From contig JBMUDS010000011.1 in NCBI GenBank assembly GCA_049459795.1, forward strand, positions 1-31,660: 31,660 nt of DNA, written 5' to 3'. The stretch comes from SYAN01 sp049459795 (GTDB lineage: Bacteria; Actinomycetota; Actinomycetes; Nanopelagicales; Nanopelagicaceae). Numbering within the stretch: the stretch's first letter is position 1; each line of letters begins with the position of its first letter. Of the stretch, positions 16,825-25,112 are shown in pieces. The notes beneath the pieces are model-generated. The model was not told the DNA's origin, made no database searches, and saw only the letters and a program-made list of their open reading frames with translations. Both the position numbers and the translations under genes were made by a program.

Positions 16825-16865
16825 TTCCTACTACCTATATCTGAATTGATAGACCTACAACGAGA

Positions 16866-18449
16866 CTACTTGAGCTCGGTGAGGTTTACCTTCCAGATTG
16901 GGTGATCCTTGACGCCAGGTACTGACTTGTTGGCTACGAGGATCGCGGCTGGCTGGACGAGTGGAATAAGCGGGCTGCGCTTGTTCATCTCGATCTGCCA
17001 ATCACGGAAGATCTTTGCGCGCTTCTTTGGATCGGTCGCAACTGCGGCCTTTGCGCGAAGGTCTTCGATCACCTTGTCTTTACCGGCGACCCAACCCATA
17101 CGGAGACCAACCTTGGTTCCTGGGCTGAAGCTCTCGGTGTAGTTGGTTGAATCTGGCCAATCTGGACCCCAGAGCCATAGACCCATCTCTTCCTTGTTCT
17201 CACGGTAGAGCGGAAGTGATACGGCAATTGGAGCACCGGTGAGCTTGGTCTTGAATCCGACTGCACGAAGATCCTCATCGACGAGGGCTGCGAGCGAAGC
17301 GAATGAGAGACCATTTACTGCACCACCATCACCCCAGAAGCCGATGGAAACTGGTGTGTCCTTGATTCCGCAAGCATCGAACGCAGCCTTGGCGCGTGCG
17401 GTGTCTTGCTTGATCGCATTCTTCTGTGAGAGAGCACCCGAGAAGAAGCTTGGGATGATTCCAGGAGCCTGGATCGCACCCTCGCCTGCGTATCGGACGA
17501 TCTTGTTGTAGTTGATGCCATAACGAACAGCCTCGATGCACTTCGCATTGGAAGTGAACTTGGTTGCCTCAGAGAAATCTGGATTCTGGCTCAAGTAGAT
17601 GAAGAAGACGTTGGATGCCTGTCCTTGCGATACGTAGACACGATTTCCGAGGCCAGTTGCCTGGTCAGGTGAAAGGTCTACCGCGATCGAGGAGCTTCCC
17701 TTGATCGCATTGAGGCGCTGGACGTTGACAGGAACGTTACGGACCACGATGCGATCGAAGCCCGCTGGGGTTCCCCAGTACTTCTTGTTCTTCTCGAGAA
17801 CGACCTCAGTGGTCAAGTTGAAGGACTTGAGGACGTATGGACCGCTACCTGCTGATGCGCTCTTGAGGTAATCGAGAGCCTTGTCAGTGGTGTTGGCATC
17901 CGCTGCATCAGAACCACCATTTGCCTTCACTACCTTGCTGTTGAGAATTCCAAGAGCAGGTGAGGTGACGATCGCAAGAACCTGAGGGGCTGGGTTCTCT
18001 GTGGTGAGAACAACTGTCTTCGCGTTAGGAGCTGCGACAGTGATGCCATTCATCAATGATGAAGGGTTGCCCTTGACGTTCTTTAGACGGTTGAGTGAGA
18101 AGACGACATCTGCTGATGTGATCTTTGATCCATCAGAGAAGCGAGCCTTTGGATTGAGTGTGAATGTGAACTGTGTTGCGTTTGCGTTCACCTTCCACTT
18201 GGAAGCAACGCCTGGAACTGGAGTCGATGCGTCGCCACCCTTGTATGTAAGGAGCGTCTCGTAGAGAGCGCGATTGATCATATTTCCAGTTTGTTCGAAA
18301 GAACGACCTGGGTCGGTCGAAGTCAACTGGAAGACAGTCTCAACAGTAAGAGTCTTGGTCGCAGCGCTTACTGGACCGGAGACAGCAACAGTCGAGACGA
18401 GCGCAATTGAGAATACGATTCCCAATACTCGCTTGAAGGTTACCTTCAT
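16866..18449 (-). CDS. Peptide ABC transporter substrate-binding protein (SBP family 5)
   Basis: This is the DppA/OppA-like binding protein, 527 residues, that captures peptides outside the membrane. A signal peptide is clear (MKVTFKR, hydrophobic core, GPVSAATKT), with no lipobox Cys, unusual for a Gram-positive binding protein and shared with the amino acid binding protein at 800. Family features include FTFTLNPKARFSDGSKITSADVVFSL near residue 95 and GPYVLKSF. AAAGGA lies 10 nt before the ATG. A 213-bp gap separates it from the M24 peptidase gene upstream, room for its own promoter. Family 5 proteins also bind nickel, opines and glycosides, but the peptidase neighbours favour peptides. Confidence 0.9.
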   Translation of the reverse strand: MKVTFKRVLGIVFSIALVSTVAVSGPVSAATKTLTVETVFQLTSTDPGRSFEQTGNMINRALYETLLTYKGGDASTPVPGVASKWKVNANATQFTFTLNPKARFSDGSKITSADVVFSLNRLKNVKGNPSSLMNGITVAAPNAKTVVLTTENPAPQVLAIVTSPALGILNSKVVKANGGSDAADANTTDKALDYLKSASAGSGPYVLKSFNLTTEVVLEKNKKYWGTPAGFDRIVVRNVPVNVQRLNAIKGSSSIAVDLSPDQATGLGNRVYVSQGQASNVFFIYLSQNPDFSEATKFTSNAKCIEAVRYGINYNKIVRYAGEGAIQAPGIIPSFFSGALSQKNAIKQDTARAKAAFDACGIKDTPVSIGFWGDGGAVNGLSFASLAALVDEDLRAVGFKTKLTGAPIAVSLPLYRENKEEMGLWLWGPDWPDSTNYTESFSPGTKVGLRMGWVAGKDKVIEDLRAKAAVATDPKKRAKIFRDWQIEMNKRSPLIPLVQPAAILVANKSVPGVKDHPIWKVNLTELK

Positions 18450-18662
18450 GTGCTGTTTTTCCTTTCAGATGTTTCGGGTTACACGTTGCGATCACCCGAA
18501 TCGACCACAACGTATATCGAGTGGCGAGAGTCTGCCTATTTACGTTAGATAAATCAATGACGCCAGTGTTCGTTATACGGACTCACAGTGAATGCCCTGA
18601 TGTAACGAAAACTTTATAAATCGAGAACGCGCTAGTAGATAGGTGATAACGGAGAGATGGCG

Positions 18663-19796
18663 TCAGTTGGCGATGAGATCAGTAGTGAATTCATTGATCT
18701 TTCGCCCACCGTTCTCCTCCACCACGATGATGTCCTCTACGCGCACACCGACTCGACCAGGCCAAAAGACCGACGGCTCGATCGTGAACGTCATACCGAC
18801 TTCTAGCGGCGTGTCATCCTCTTCTGAGATGTAGGGATACTCGTGAACATCGAGACCGATGCAATGACCCGTGCGGTGACGGAACCAATCTCCATAACCA
18901 CCTTCCACGATCACATCTCGAGTCGCCTTATGCACTTCGGAGGCCAAAACTCCTGGCTTCACTGCAGCGATTCCTGCAGCCTGGGCATCCATGACGAGCT
19001 TGTAGACCTTCTCGTACTCTGGCGTTGGATCACCGACATAGATAGTGCGTCCGAAATCTGCACAGTAGCCATCGATCACCGAACCGAAGTCGAAGGAGAC
19101 ACCCATGCCACCTTCGATCGGATTGCTGGTTCGACGATCGGAAGCATCGCGCGAATTCTTCGGTCCCATTGACCAGACTGCGGTATCAAATGATTCGGTC
19201 TTCGAGCCGAGATTGTTCATTTGGAAATTGATCTCACTCTTGAGATCGAGTTCAGCGGTTCCAGCAAGGACTCGACCTTTGACGTTGTCAAGGACGCCAT
19301 CGACGAGATGGCATGCCTGAGTCATCAGTGCGATCTCTTTGGCGCTCTTGATGCGTCGGAGGCGATTGACCACCTCTTCCGCATTGACGATCTGGGCATT
19401 CGGAAAGACTTTGATCAGGTTGATCATCGTCTCGCTCCAGGTACGTGCGGAGACCGCGATGCGCTTCACATCACCATAGCTTTTCGCCACAGTGGAGAAT
19501 TTCGCGAAAGCATCATCCAATTCCGAGATGGTGGTGGTGTTGGTATCTACTCCATTTGGAGAGTCGAATTCCACGATCATTCGAGGGAGCACGAAATGTG
19601 GATCGAACTTCGGATGAAGGAACGCCCCCGCTACCCAGTGATGGGTATATGCGACATTTCCAAAGGTCACCACTCGACGCTCGGTACCAGTGAGGTAGTC
19701 GAGATCAGCAGAGTGCTTCGGGAGGAAGATCAGGTCGATCCCCCGCTCCGCCATCAAGGCGTAGAGCTTCTCGCGGCGCTCCTTGTAATCGAACAT
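18663..19796 (-). CDS. M24 family metallopeptidase (Xaa-Pro aminopeptidase/dipeptidase-like)
   Basis: This pita-bread-fold peptidase has a creatinase-like N-terminal domain (about 1-145) and a catalytic domain. The five metal ligands are all visible: Asp236 (FDFG), Asp247 (ADFGRT), His311 (GHCIGLDVHE), Glu340 (TIEPS) and Glu354 (RVEDI). Family members cleave bonds next to proline. GAGGAG lies 6 nt before the ATG. A 36-bp tandem repeat stands 25 bp upstream. It sits between the DUF885 peptidase and the peptide importer and is the best hint that the imported peptides contain proline or hydroxyproline. Creatinase-type activity on small amidino substrates is possible, so the proline link is an inference. 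Confidence 0.87.
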   Translation of the reverse strand: MFDYKERREKLYALMAERGIDLIFLPKHSADLDYLTGTERRVVTFGNVAYTHHWVAGAFLHPKFDPHFVLPRMIVEFDSPNGVDTNTTTISELDDAFAKFSTVAKSYGDVKRIAVSARTWSETMINLIKVFPNAQIVNAEEVVNRLRRIKSAKEIALMTQACHLVDGVLDNVKGRVLAGTAELDLKSEINFQMNNLGSKTESFDTAVWSMGPKNSRDASDRRTSNPIEGGMGVSFDFGSVIDGYCADFGRTIYVGDPTPEYEKVYKLVMDAQAAGIAAVKPGVLASEVHKATRDVIVEGGYGDWFRHRTGHCIGLDVHEYPYISEEDDTPLEVGMTFTIEPSVFWPGRVGVRVEDIIVVEENGGRKINEFTTDLIAN

Positions 19797-19820
19797 CTGG
19801 TGCTCCTCAACTCTCCCTTA

Positions 19821-19856
19821 TTGAATAACTTGAATAACTTGAATCCCTTGAATCAA
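19821..19856 (-). repeat. 9-bp tandem repeat, four copies, upstream of the M24 gene
   Basis: On the plus strand the units are TTGAATAAC, TTGAATAAC, TTGAATCCC and TTGAATCAA, all sharing TTGAAT. They lie in the 89-bp gap between the NTF2-like and M24 genes, from 25 to 60 bp before the M24 start. The array could be a binding array for a regulator or a slippage product. Confidence 0.8.
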
Positions 19857-19885
19857 TGTCTCACCCGCTACCAACCGAAGGCGTC

Positions 19886-20281
19886 CTATAGCGGAAGCTC
19901 GTCCTCATGGTTATGGACCAGTTGCCAACCCTTATCGAACTTCTTCCAAACGCCTGTGTTGCGAACTTCTCGGGTCGGTGAAGCATTGTTCACATAGACC
20001 ACTTTGAGGTAGTGACGAGCCACCGCCATATCCCCATAGATGTTGATCACGGGGTCCGATGCATCGATGCGCTCGACTTGTGGCGCAGATGGATCCTGGG
20101 GCCTGCGTGCACGGACTTCGTTGAGACCTTTAAGGCCGAAAGCGAGATCTCGTTCGCTCGAATCCCAGACTGTGCAGTCCTCATGGATGAATTGGTCGAT
20201 CTTCGGTCGGTTCTTCTCGATGAAACCCTCATACATCGTCAAGACACCATTCCAGATATAGCGCTGGTCGTCGTTCATCAT
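19886..20281 (-). CDS. NTF2-like (SnoaL/DUF4440-type) protein
   Basis: This 131-residue single-domain protein has the cone-like NTF2 pattern: an N-terminal helix with GFIEKNRPKIDQFIHED, a central GLKGLNEVRARR, and strands ending in TGVWKKFDKGWQLVHNHED. Such proteins can be isomerases, hydratases or small-molecule binders, and no catalytic set is obvious. It starts with two ATGs overlapping the stop of the DUF885 peptidase gene (ATGA), with AAAGGA 5 nt before the first, so it is co-translated with the peptidase. The C-terminal HNHEDELP segment resembles calcium/calmodulin-kinase association-type members. Function unknown. Confidence 0.78.
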   Translation of the reverse strand: MMNDDQRYIWNGVLTMYEGFIEKNRPKIDQFIHEDCTVWDSSERDLAFGLKGLNEVRARRPQDPSAPQVERIDASDPVINIYGDMAVARHYLKVVYVNNASPTREVRNTGVWKKFDKGWQLVHNHEDELPL

Positions 20282-21954
20282 TGATTTCCTTTCGAACCTG
20301 ATCCAGCTCGCGCTCGTCTTTCATCGATCGCGATCAGATCGCTGGCATCGCCGAGATACTCCAGTCGCTGCAACGAGATCGGCACATTCCCGTTGAGCCA
20401 TAGGTAATCATGGAAAGCCTGGATATTGAACTTTTCTCGCATCTTCTCGATCGCATCGGAGTAGAACTTGATGATCTGCGTCTTCCCTATCTGATAGGTG
20501 AGCGCCTGACCGGGGCTTGAAGCGAAGAAGACTGCTTCATCATAAGCAGTTCCATGATCCATCGGAACTTTCTTCTCCAGGTAAGCAGTGGCGGTAGGGA
20601 TATCGATCTCCCCGATCGCAAGATTCACATCGACTATGACTCGCATCGCACGGAGTTTCATGAAGTTGTACATCAATGTCTGAGAATGAGGCGCATCGTC
20701 GAAGAGACCTGCGGCAAGCATCAGTTCCTCGTTATAGAAGGCTATACCTTCATTGCTGCCCGAGTCGTAATAGTGGCGGCGAAGAGGTCGCGAATGGCGC
20801 CATGAGATCGCGAGCTGTTGATAGTGCGCGCCTTCATGGACGATGCCGGCGCGGGTATCACGTGCATTCGCGATATAGAAGTACGGCAATTCTGGGTGCG
20901 GTGTTGGGACATAGGAATAGCCATTCTCATCGACACGAGATGGCCCGGTGAGATCATCGGTGACACCCAACCAACGAATCGGAACAAGATAAGGAGGAAT
21001 CGGCGCATTGAGGTAGTGCTTGAGCGTATCGGGCTGCGAGAGGATGCCTTCACCGACATAGAACTCTCGAACACTCGCTTCGGCGCGCTTCTCGTTCGCA
21101 ACCTGTTCTTCTGCGCTCTTGGGTAGTGGCGTCACAGGTTGGTTGCGGTGTTTGTTTCGCGAGAGCGACTCAAGCGTGACGGCACGTTCCCACTCGATGA
21201 AGCCGACTGCTCGCATCTCTTCCGGTGAATACGGGACCAATGCGATGTTGTCGAAGAACCACTGATACATCTCCCGCCCGATCGCCTTGATCGGAGCCAT
21301 GGATTCCTTCTTCGATAACAACCACGAGCGGTATGCCACGAAAGCCTCGATGGCCTTCTCGCTTCGCGACGCTAATTCTTCGGCGAGCGATGGGCCTGCT
21401 TTCGGCTTGAGATGAGTGACCACTTCGCGCACTTGATTCTCGATATCGTGGAGTAACTCGATGGCGACCTCCGCATATGCCTTGATGGCATGACCTTCAA
21501 GGTTCGCTTGACCATCGGCAAGGATTCGCGGTGTCTCATGCAGGATCAACGAGACCTCACGTAACGCACTCTCTGTTATCTCAAGCGGCAGAAGATGATC
21601 GAAAAGTACCCCGATGCTCTGGTCGATATAGAAGCGAGGTTGTTCCTGCCAGATCTTCAAGTGGTCGAGTTCCCACAAAGCTCGATGGATGGCGCTGCCG
21701 ATCAATCGATATTCGACATAACTCTCGATCGAAACTGTTGGCTTCGTCGCACTACCAGCATCAATACTTTTGAATCGCGAGAGGAAAGAGGCGACATCCT
21801 GTCGATAGCGTGCGACATCGTCCTTGCTCCACTGTGGCGTCCAACCACGAGGCCTTTCGATACGTGGGATGTCATCGTGAGAGCGAGGTTGTTGCAAAGT
21901 GCGCCACTGCCAAAAGTCCTGACCTAATTTCGCAATCTCTTCCTGGACTGACAT
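20278..21954 (-). CDS. DUF885 family metallopeptidase
   Basis: This is a 558-residue, mostly helical protein of the DUF885 group, relatives of M3/M32-like zinc peptidases. It has the HExxH motif HEGAH at residues 373-377 and a third-ligand candidate Glu402 in SNEGIAFYNEE, the standard arrangement for the family. No signal peptide is seen, so it should act in the cytoplasm on imported peptides. GGAG lies 7 nt before the ATG. It is the first gene in the run NTF2-like, M24, and peptide importer on the same strand, so it probably begins the peptide-use operon. Some actinobacterial DUF885 proteins are annotated as hydrolases of unknown substrate; the peptidase call rests on motif and context. Confidence 0.83.
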   Translation of the reverse strand: MSVQEEIAKLGQDFWQWRTLQQPRSHDDIPRIERPRGWTPQWSKDDVARYRQDVASFLSRFKSIDAGSATKPTVSIESYVEYRLIGSAIHRALWELDHLKIWQEQPRFYIDQSIGVLFDHLLPLEITESALREVSLILHETPRILADGQANLEGHAIKAYAEVAIELLHDIENQVREVVTHLKPKAGPSLAEELASRSEKAIEAFVAYRSWLLSKKESMAPIKAIGREMYQWFFDNIALVPYSPEEMRAVGFIEWERAVTLESLSRNKHRNQPVTPLPKSAEEQVANEKRAEASVREFYVGEGILSQPDTLKHYLNAPIPPYLVPIRWLGVTDDLTGPSRVDENGYSYVPTPHPELPYFYIANARDTRAGIVHEGAHYQQLAISWRHSRPLRRHYYDSGSNEGIAFYNEELMLAAGLFDDAPHSQTLMYNFMKLRAMRVIVDVNLAIGEIDIPTATAYLEKKVPMDHGTAYDEAVFFASSPGQALTYQIGKTQIIKFYSDAIEKMREKFNIQAFHDYLWLNGNVPISLQRLEYLGDASDLIAIDERRARAGSGSKGNQ

Positions 21955-22099
21955 CGCTTCACTCCGAATTCTTGAACCTCTCGACTAACACCGGTGCAGA
22001 TAACTCTAGCGAGCAGAGCGGATCTCCCGAAAGAAGAGAAAAGGATTCGATGAGGGGCTGGAATACGAATAGCGAACAGTCAATCTCACTCTCGATTCC

Positions 22100-23200
22100 C
22101 TACCAACCTAGATTGAGTTTTGGCCTTCCATTGAGGTATTGATTGGGCCAGGTGATCGTCAACTCATCAGCGGGGATGAGATCGCGTAACTCAATCGCTG
22201 CATTGAGTGCCCAATTGGGGTTACGAAGAAGTTCACGACCCAACATCACTGCATCGGCTTCGCCGCGGACGATGACTTCATTGGCCACTTTCGCGTCAGT
22301 GATGATGCCAACCGCAGCGGTCGGCACTCCACTCACTTCGCGGATCTCCTTTGCGAATGGAACTTGATAGTGAGGTCCGATCGGATATGCAACGTCGGTC
22401 TTGATCCCTCCGGATGAGACGTCGATCAAGTCGACTCCCAATGGAAGAAGTTCCTTCGCCAAGATCGCGCTATCCCCCACTCGCCATCCACCCTCGATCC
22501 AATCGTCGGCGGAAAGCCTTAAGAAGAGTGGATGAGAATCCGGCCAGACTTCACGGATTGCGATGGCGACCTCTTTGACGAAACGGGTTCGATTCTCGAA
22601 TGAGCCGCCATATTGATCGCTACGCCGATTGGAGATCGGTGACAGGAATGAATGAACCAGATAGCCATGGGCACCATGGATCTCAACGACATCGAATCCA
22701 GCCTCAAGCGCGTGGGATGCCGCCTTCTTGTAATCAGCGATGATTCCTTTGATCTCTTCAAGTGAGAGGGCATGTGGTGTCGGCAATTTACCGAACGCGA
22801 CCTCAGAGGGTGCTTGAGGGTGCCAACCGCCATCACTTGGTGGCACATAATCCTGGCCTTGCCAAGGGGATGTGGTGGAACCTTTCTGACCTGCATGCCA
22901 CAGCTGGATCCCGATCTTAGAACCCTGCCCATGCACGAAGTCGACGATCCGACTCCATGCCTGCGCTTGTTCAGAGTTCCAGATACCGGTGTCCATCAAT
23001 GTGGAACGGCCAGTTGGCGAGATTCCACTCGCCTCAGTCATCAAGAAGCCAACGCGACGAATCGCATATTGCGCGAGGTGAGCGAAGTGCCAATCGTTCG
23101 GCATCCCATCGATCGCTGAGTACATGCACATCGGCGAGAGCCAGATTCGATTCGGGATGGTTAACCCACGGATCTTCATCGGAGTGAAGAGATGAGGCAT
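22100..23200 (-). CDS. Old Yellow Enzyme family FMN ene-reductase, YqjM type (copy 2)
   Basis: This 366-residue paralogue of the enzyme at 6728 shares SPMCMYSA with Cys25, EIHGAHGYLVHSFLSP with the substrate His pair, NRRSDQYGGSFENR and GRELLRNPNW. ATG 23200 is preferred over TTG 23215: it aligns with the family N-terminus and has TATAGT 6 nt before it, giving a leaderless transcript. It is divergent from the maleylpyruvate-isomerase-like gene, and the gap holds 12-bp tandem repeats. It lies 145 bp upstream of the peptide operon on the same strand. Confidence 0.9.
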   Translation of the reverse strand: MPHLFTPMKIRGLTIPNRIWLSPMCMYSAIDGMPNDWHFAHLAQYAIRRVGFLMTEASGISPTGRSTLMDTGIWNSEQAQAWSRIVDFVHGQGSKIGIQLWHAGQKGSTTSPWQGQDYVPPSDGGWHPQAPSEVAFGKLPTPHALSLEEIKGIIADYKKAASHALEAGFDVVEIHGAHGYLVHSFLSPISNRRSDQYGGSFENRTRFVKEVAIAIREVWPDSHPLFLRLSADDWIEGGWRVGDSAILAKELLPLGVDLIDVSSGGIKTDVAYPIGPHYQVPFAKEIREVSGVPTAAVGIITDAKVANEVIVRGEADAVMLGRELLRNPNWALNAAIELRDLIPADELTITWPNQYLNGRPKLNLGW

Positions 23201-23206
23201 ATCGTT

Positions 23207-23212
23207 ACTATA
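23207..23212 (-). promoter_or_regulatory. -10 element for leaderless OYE copy 2
   Basis: TATAGT on the minus strand, then 6 nt, then ATG 23200. TTGGAG lies 19 bp further upstream as a weak -35. Confidence 0.55.
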
Positions 23213-23270
23213 CAAGCCTGTCCAAAAGCATCTCCAATAGTCTCACCGATAGTTTGCCCGATAGTCTGAT
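23211..23270. repeat. 12-bp tandem repeat array in a divergent promoter region
   Basis: On the minus strand the units are ATCAGACTATCG, GGCAAACTATCG and GTGAGACTATTG (23270 down to 23235), then two more degenerate ones, GAGATGCTTTTG and GACAGGCTTGTA, reaching the -10 box. The three clear copies share ACTAT followed by YG. The array fills the gap between two divergent genes and may be a regulator array. Confidence 0.7.
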
Positions 23271-23297
23271 TGCCAACAAGTGACGAGAGGAATTCCG

Positions 23298-23915
23298 ATG
23301 ACGATCAACAATAAGGATCTTCGAGAAGTCGGTGCGCATGTCGTATCCGCAGCAGATGAATTGGCGCGTGTACTCACACCGACGACGACGCTCGATTGGG
23401 AGCAATTGACGCCGGACCTCACATGGACGCAAAGTCAGACTGCGATTCACACCATGCGGGCCTGCTTGGAGTATTCCTATCAAGTAGTCGGCAAGAAACT
23501 CGATACGTATCAACCAGTCCTCTTCGAGAAGAAAGAAGCTGCCACACCACTTGATTACCTCATGATGATTCCGACTGCTGCACGAGTCCTTTCAAAAGTG
23601 GTTGCAACCGCAGAGCCATCGGATCGAGCCTGGCATGCCTATGGTGAATCTGATCCAATCGGTTTCGCGGCGATGGGCGTAGTAGAGGTCAGCGTTCACA
23701 CCTATGATCTTGCGAAAGGATTCGGGATCGATTTCACTCCACTTGAAGGACCAAGTGAGTTCGCGATCACCCGTCTCTTCGCTGACACAGTCGAAACGTC
23801 AGATTCCTTTGGTAGTGAGAGTTGGGGCCAGAGATTGCTCTGGTACGCAGGTCGAATCGAACTCTCAGGATTGGCGCGACGCGAAGGCTGGAAGTGGAAC
23901 GGGCGCGTTCGCTGA
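23298..23915 (+). CDS. DinB/maleylpyruvate-isomerase-like (mycothiol-type) protein
   Basis: This 205-residue helical protein resembles the actinobacterial family with a mycothiol-dependent maleylpyruvate isomerase N-terminal domain (DinB superfamily). It shows an N-terminal helix with GAHVVSAADELARVL, WTQSQTAIHTMRAC (the usual Trp then His position) and EVSVHTYDLAKGFG near the end of the core. Candidate metal His residues are in IHTM and VHTYD. ATG 23298 follows AGAGGAA at good spacing; a GTG at 23280 in frame lacks a site. Members often act in thiol-linked detoxification, and the substrate is unknown here. Divergent from an Old Yellow Enzyme gene, it may share regulation with it. Confidence 0.7.
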   Translation: MTINNKDLREVGAHVVSAADELARVLTPTTTLDWEQLTPDLTWTQSQTAIHTMRACLEYSYQVVGKKLDTYQPVLFEKKEAATPLDYLMMIPTAARVLSKVVATAEPSDRAWHAYGESDPIGFAAMGVVEVSVHTYDLAKGFGIDFTPLEGPSEFAITRLFADTVETSDSFGSESWGQRLLWYAGRIELSGLARREGWKWNGRVR

Positions 23916-23952
23916 TTTCCTTCCTCTAGTTACTCACCTTTCTGGTGCACCT

Positions 23953-25086
23953 CTATTGCAGCTTTCGCCATAGCCGGCCTCCGATGAGGAAGAAGAAGAT
24001 CGATAGCAGCAAGAGCGGTAGCAACATCGCCGCGAACTCATTTGGGGTTGCGCCTTCTATCGAATAGCCGATCACTGGCGGGAAGAGGAAGCCACCGCCC
24101 ATCACCGCGAGCATCAAGAGTGTGGTGCCACCAGGGAAATCAGGAGTGCGTTTCGCGACCCAACTCGAAGTATTCGGGAAGATCGGTCCGAGAAATAACC
24201 CGGCGATGATGAGTGCAACCAATGGAAATGACTCGCTACCCCACGCCATTGAGAGTGGGATGAAAGTGAGTGCGATCATCGAGAGTGCGATCGATTCTGC
24301 GGAGATCTTCGTAGAGAGCCAGACGCCGAGGAATCGTCCTACGGTGAAGAGAAGGTAGAAGATCGAGCTGAAGAGAGTTCCCTCTTCCAGCCGAAGACCT
24401 GTATTGACCGCAACCGTCGGTATCCAGGCGCCTATCGAATTCTCGAGGCCCGAGTAGAAGACCACACCAAGGATCACGATGATGAGTGGGATCGGTTTGT
24501 GATTCCGACGCGCACCGACCTCTCGCTTAGTGAATCGCCATTTTGCATCGGGGAACTGCCAGGCTGTCACGAGTGCGCCGATGACTGATGTGATGACAAT
24601 GGCAGGTATCAACTCTTGCCCGAGTATCGATATGGAAAGTGGCCCAAGTAATGCACCGATTCCAGTCGCGGCGCTGACGACATTCATCCGGAAATGCGAT
24701 GCATTCGCACATCGTGTGATGAGGAGTAGGAAGGCGATTCCAGTACCGCCATAACCGAATCCACCGATTGCCGCAAAGATGGCAAGAATGACCGGATTAG
24801 GGCTCAAGAAGATCCCCACGAATCCGATCAAAGTGAGAGAGATACCCACTCGGATGAACCAGTGGAGGTCATGACGCTTGCTCAATGCCTGGACGGTGAG
24901 TGTCCCGACTAAAGTGTGGAAGAGATAAAGCCCGTAGAGGACTCCCATTGTCGAGAGCGGTATCGAGATCTCTTTCGCAAGCCACGGGACGATCGCGCCC
25001 CAACAGGTGCTGGTAAAACCCATCATCGCGAAGGATGCGGTGACCTTCCCGAATCCAACCCGGGAAAGTTCCTTCGCAACACTCAC
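23953..25086 (-). CDS. MFS transporter
   Basis: This major facilitator of about 377 residues has roughly 12 hydrophobic segments. It starts with SFAMMGFTSTCWGAIVPWL and the loop after segment 2 has ALSKRHDLHW; the family shape suggests a sugar/fucose-permease or FucP-like exporter, but the substrate is not known. The start used is GTG 25086, because TAGAGT ends 7 nt upstream (leaderless); TTG 25107 is in frame but unlikely. It lies 27 bp downstream of cysE on the same strand, so its promoter sits inside the gap next to the cysE end. Confidence 0.82.
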   Translation of the reverse strand: MSVAKELSRVGFGKVTASFAMMGFTSTCWGAIVPWLAKEISIPLSTMGVLYGLYLFHTLVGTLTVQALSKRHDLHWFIRVGISLTLIGFVGIFLSPNPVILAIFAAIGGFGYGGTGIAFLLLITRCANASHFRMNVVSAATGIGALLGPLSISILGQELIPAIVITSVIGALVTAWQFPDAKWRFTKREVGARRNHKPIPLIIVILGVVFYSGLENSIGAWIPTVAVNTGLRLEEGTLFSSIFYLLFTVGRFLGVWLSTKISAESIALSMIALTFIPLSMAWGSESFPLVALIIAGLFLGPIFPNTSSWVAKRTPDFPGGTTLLMLAVMGGGFLFPPVIGYSIEGATPNEFAAMLLPLLLLSIFFFLIGGRLWRKLQ

Positions 25087-25093
25087 ACTTCGT

Positions 25094-25099
25094 ACTCTA
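25094..25099 (-). promoter_or_regulatory. -10 element for leaderless MFS gene
   Basis: TAGAGT on the minus strand, then 7 nt, then GTG 25086. This supports the GTG start over the TTG at 25107. Confidence 0.4.
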
Positions 25100-25112
25100 A
25101 CGCGCAAGCGAA

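Noticed and set aside
19221..19997. 258-residue plus-strand ORF antisense to the M24 gene
   Set aside because: It is the reverse shadow of a clear M24 peptidase; its sequence is His/Asp-rich and low in similarity to any fold I know, and it has no ribosome site.
19821..23270. CRISPR array
   Set aside because: The repeats are 9 or 12 bp with no spacers and there are no cas genes.
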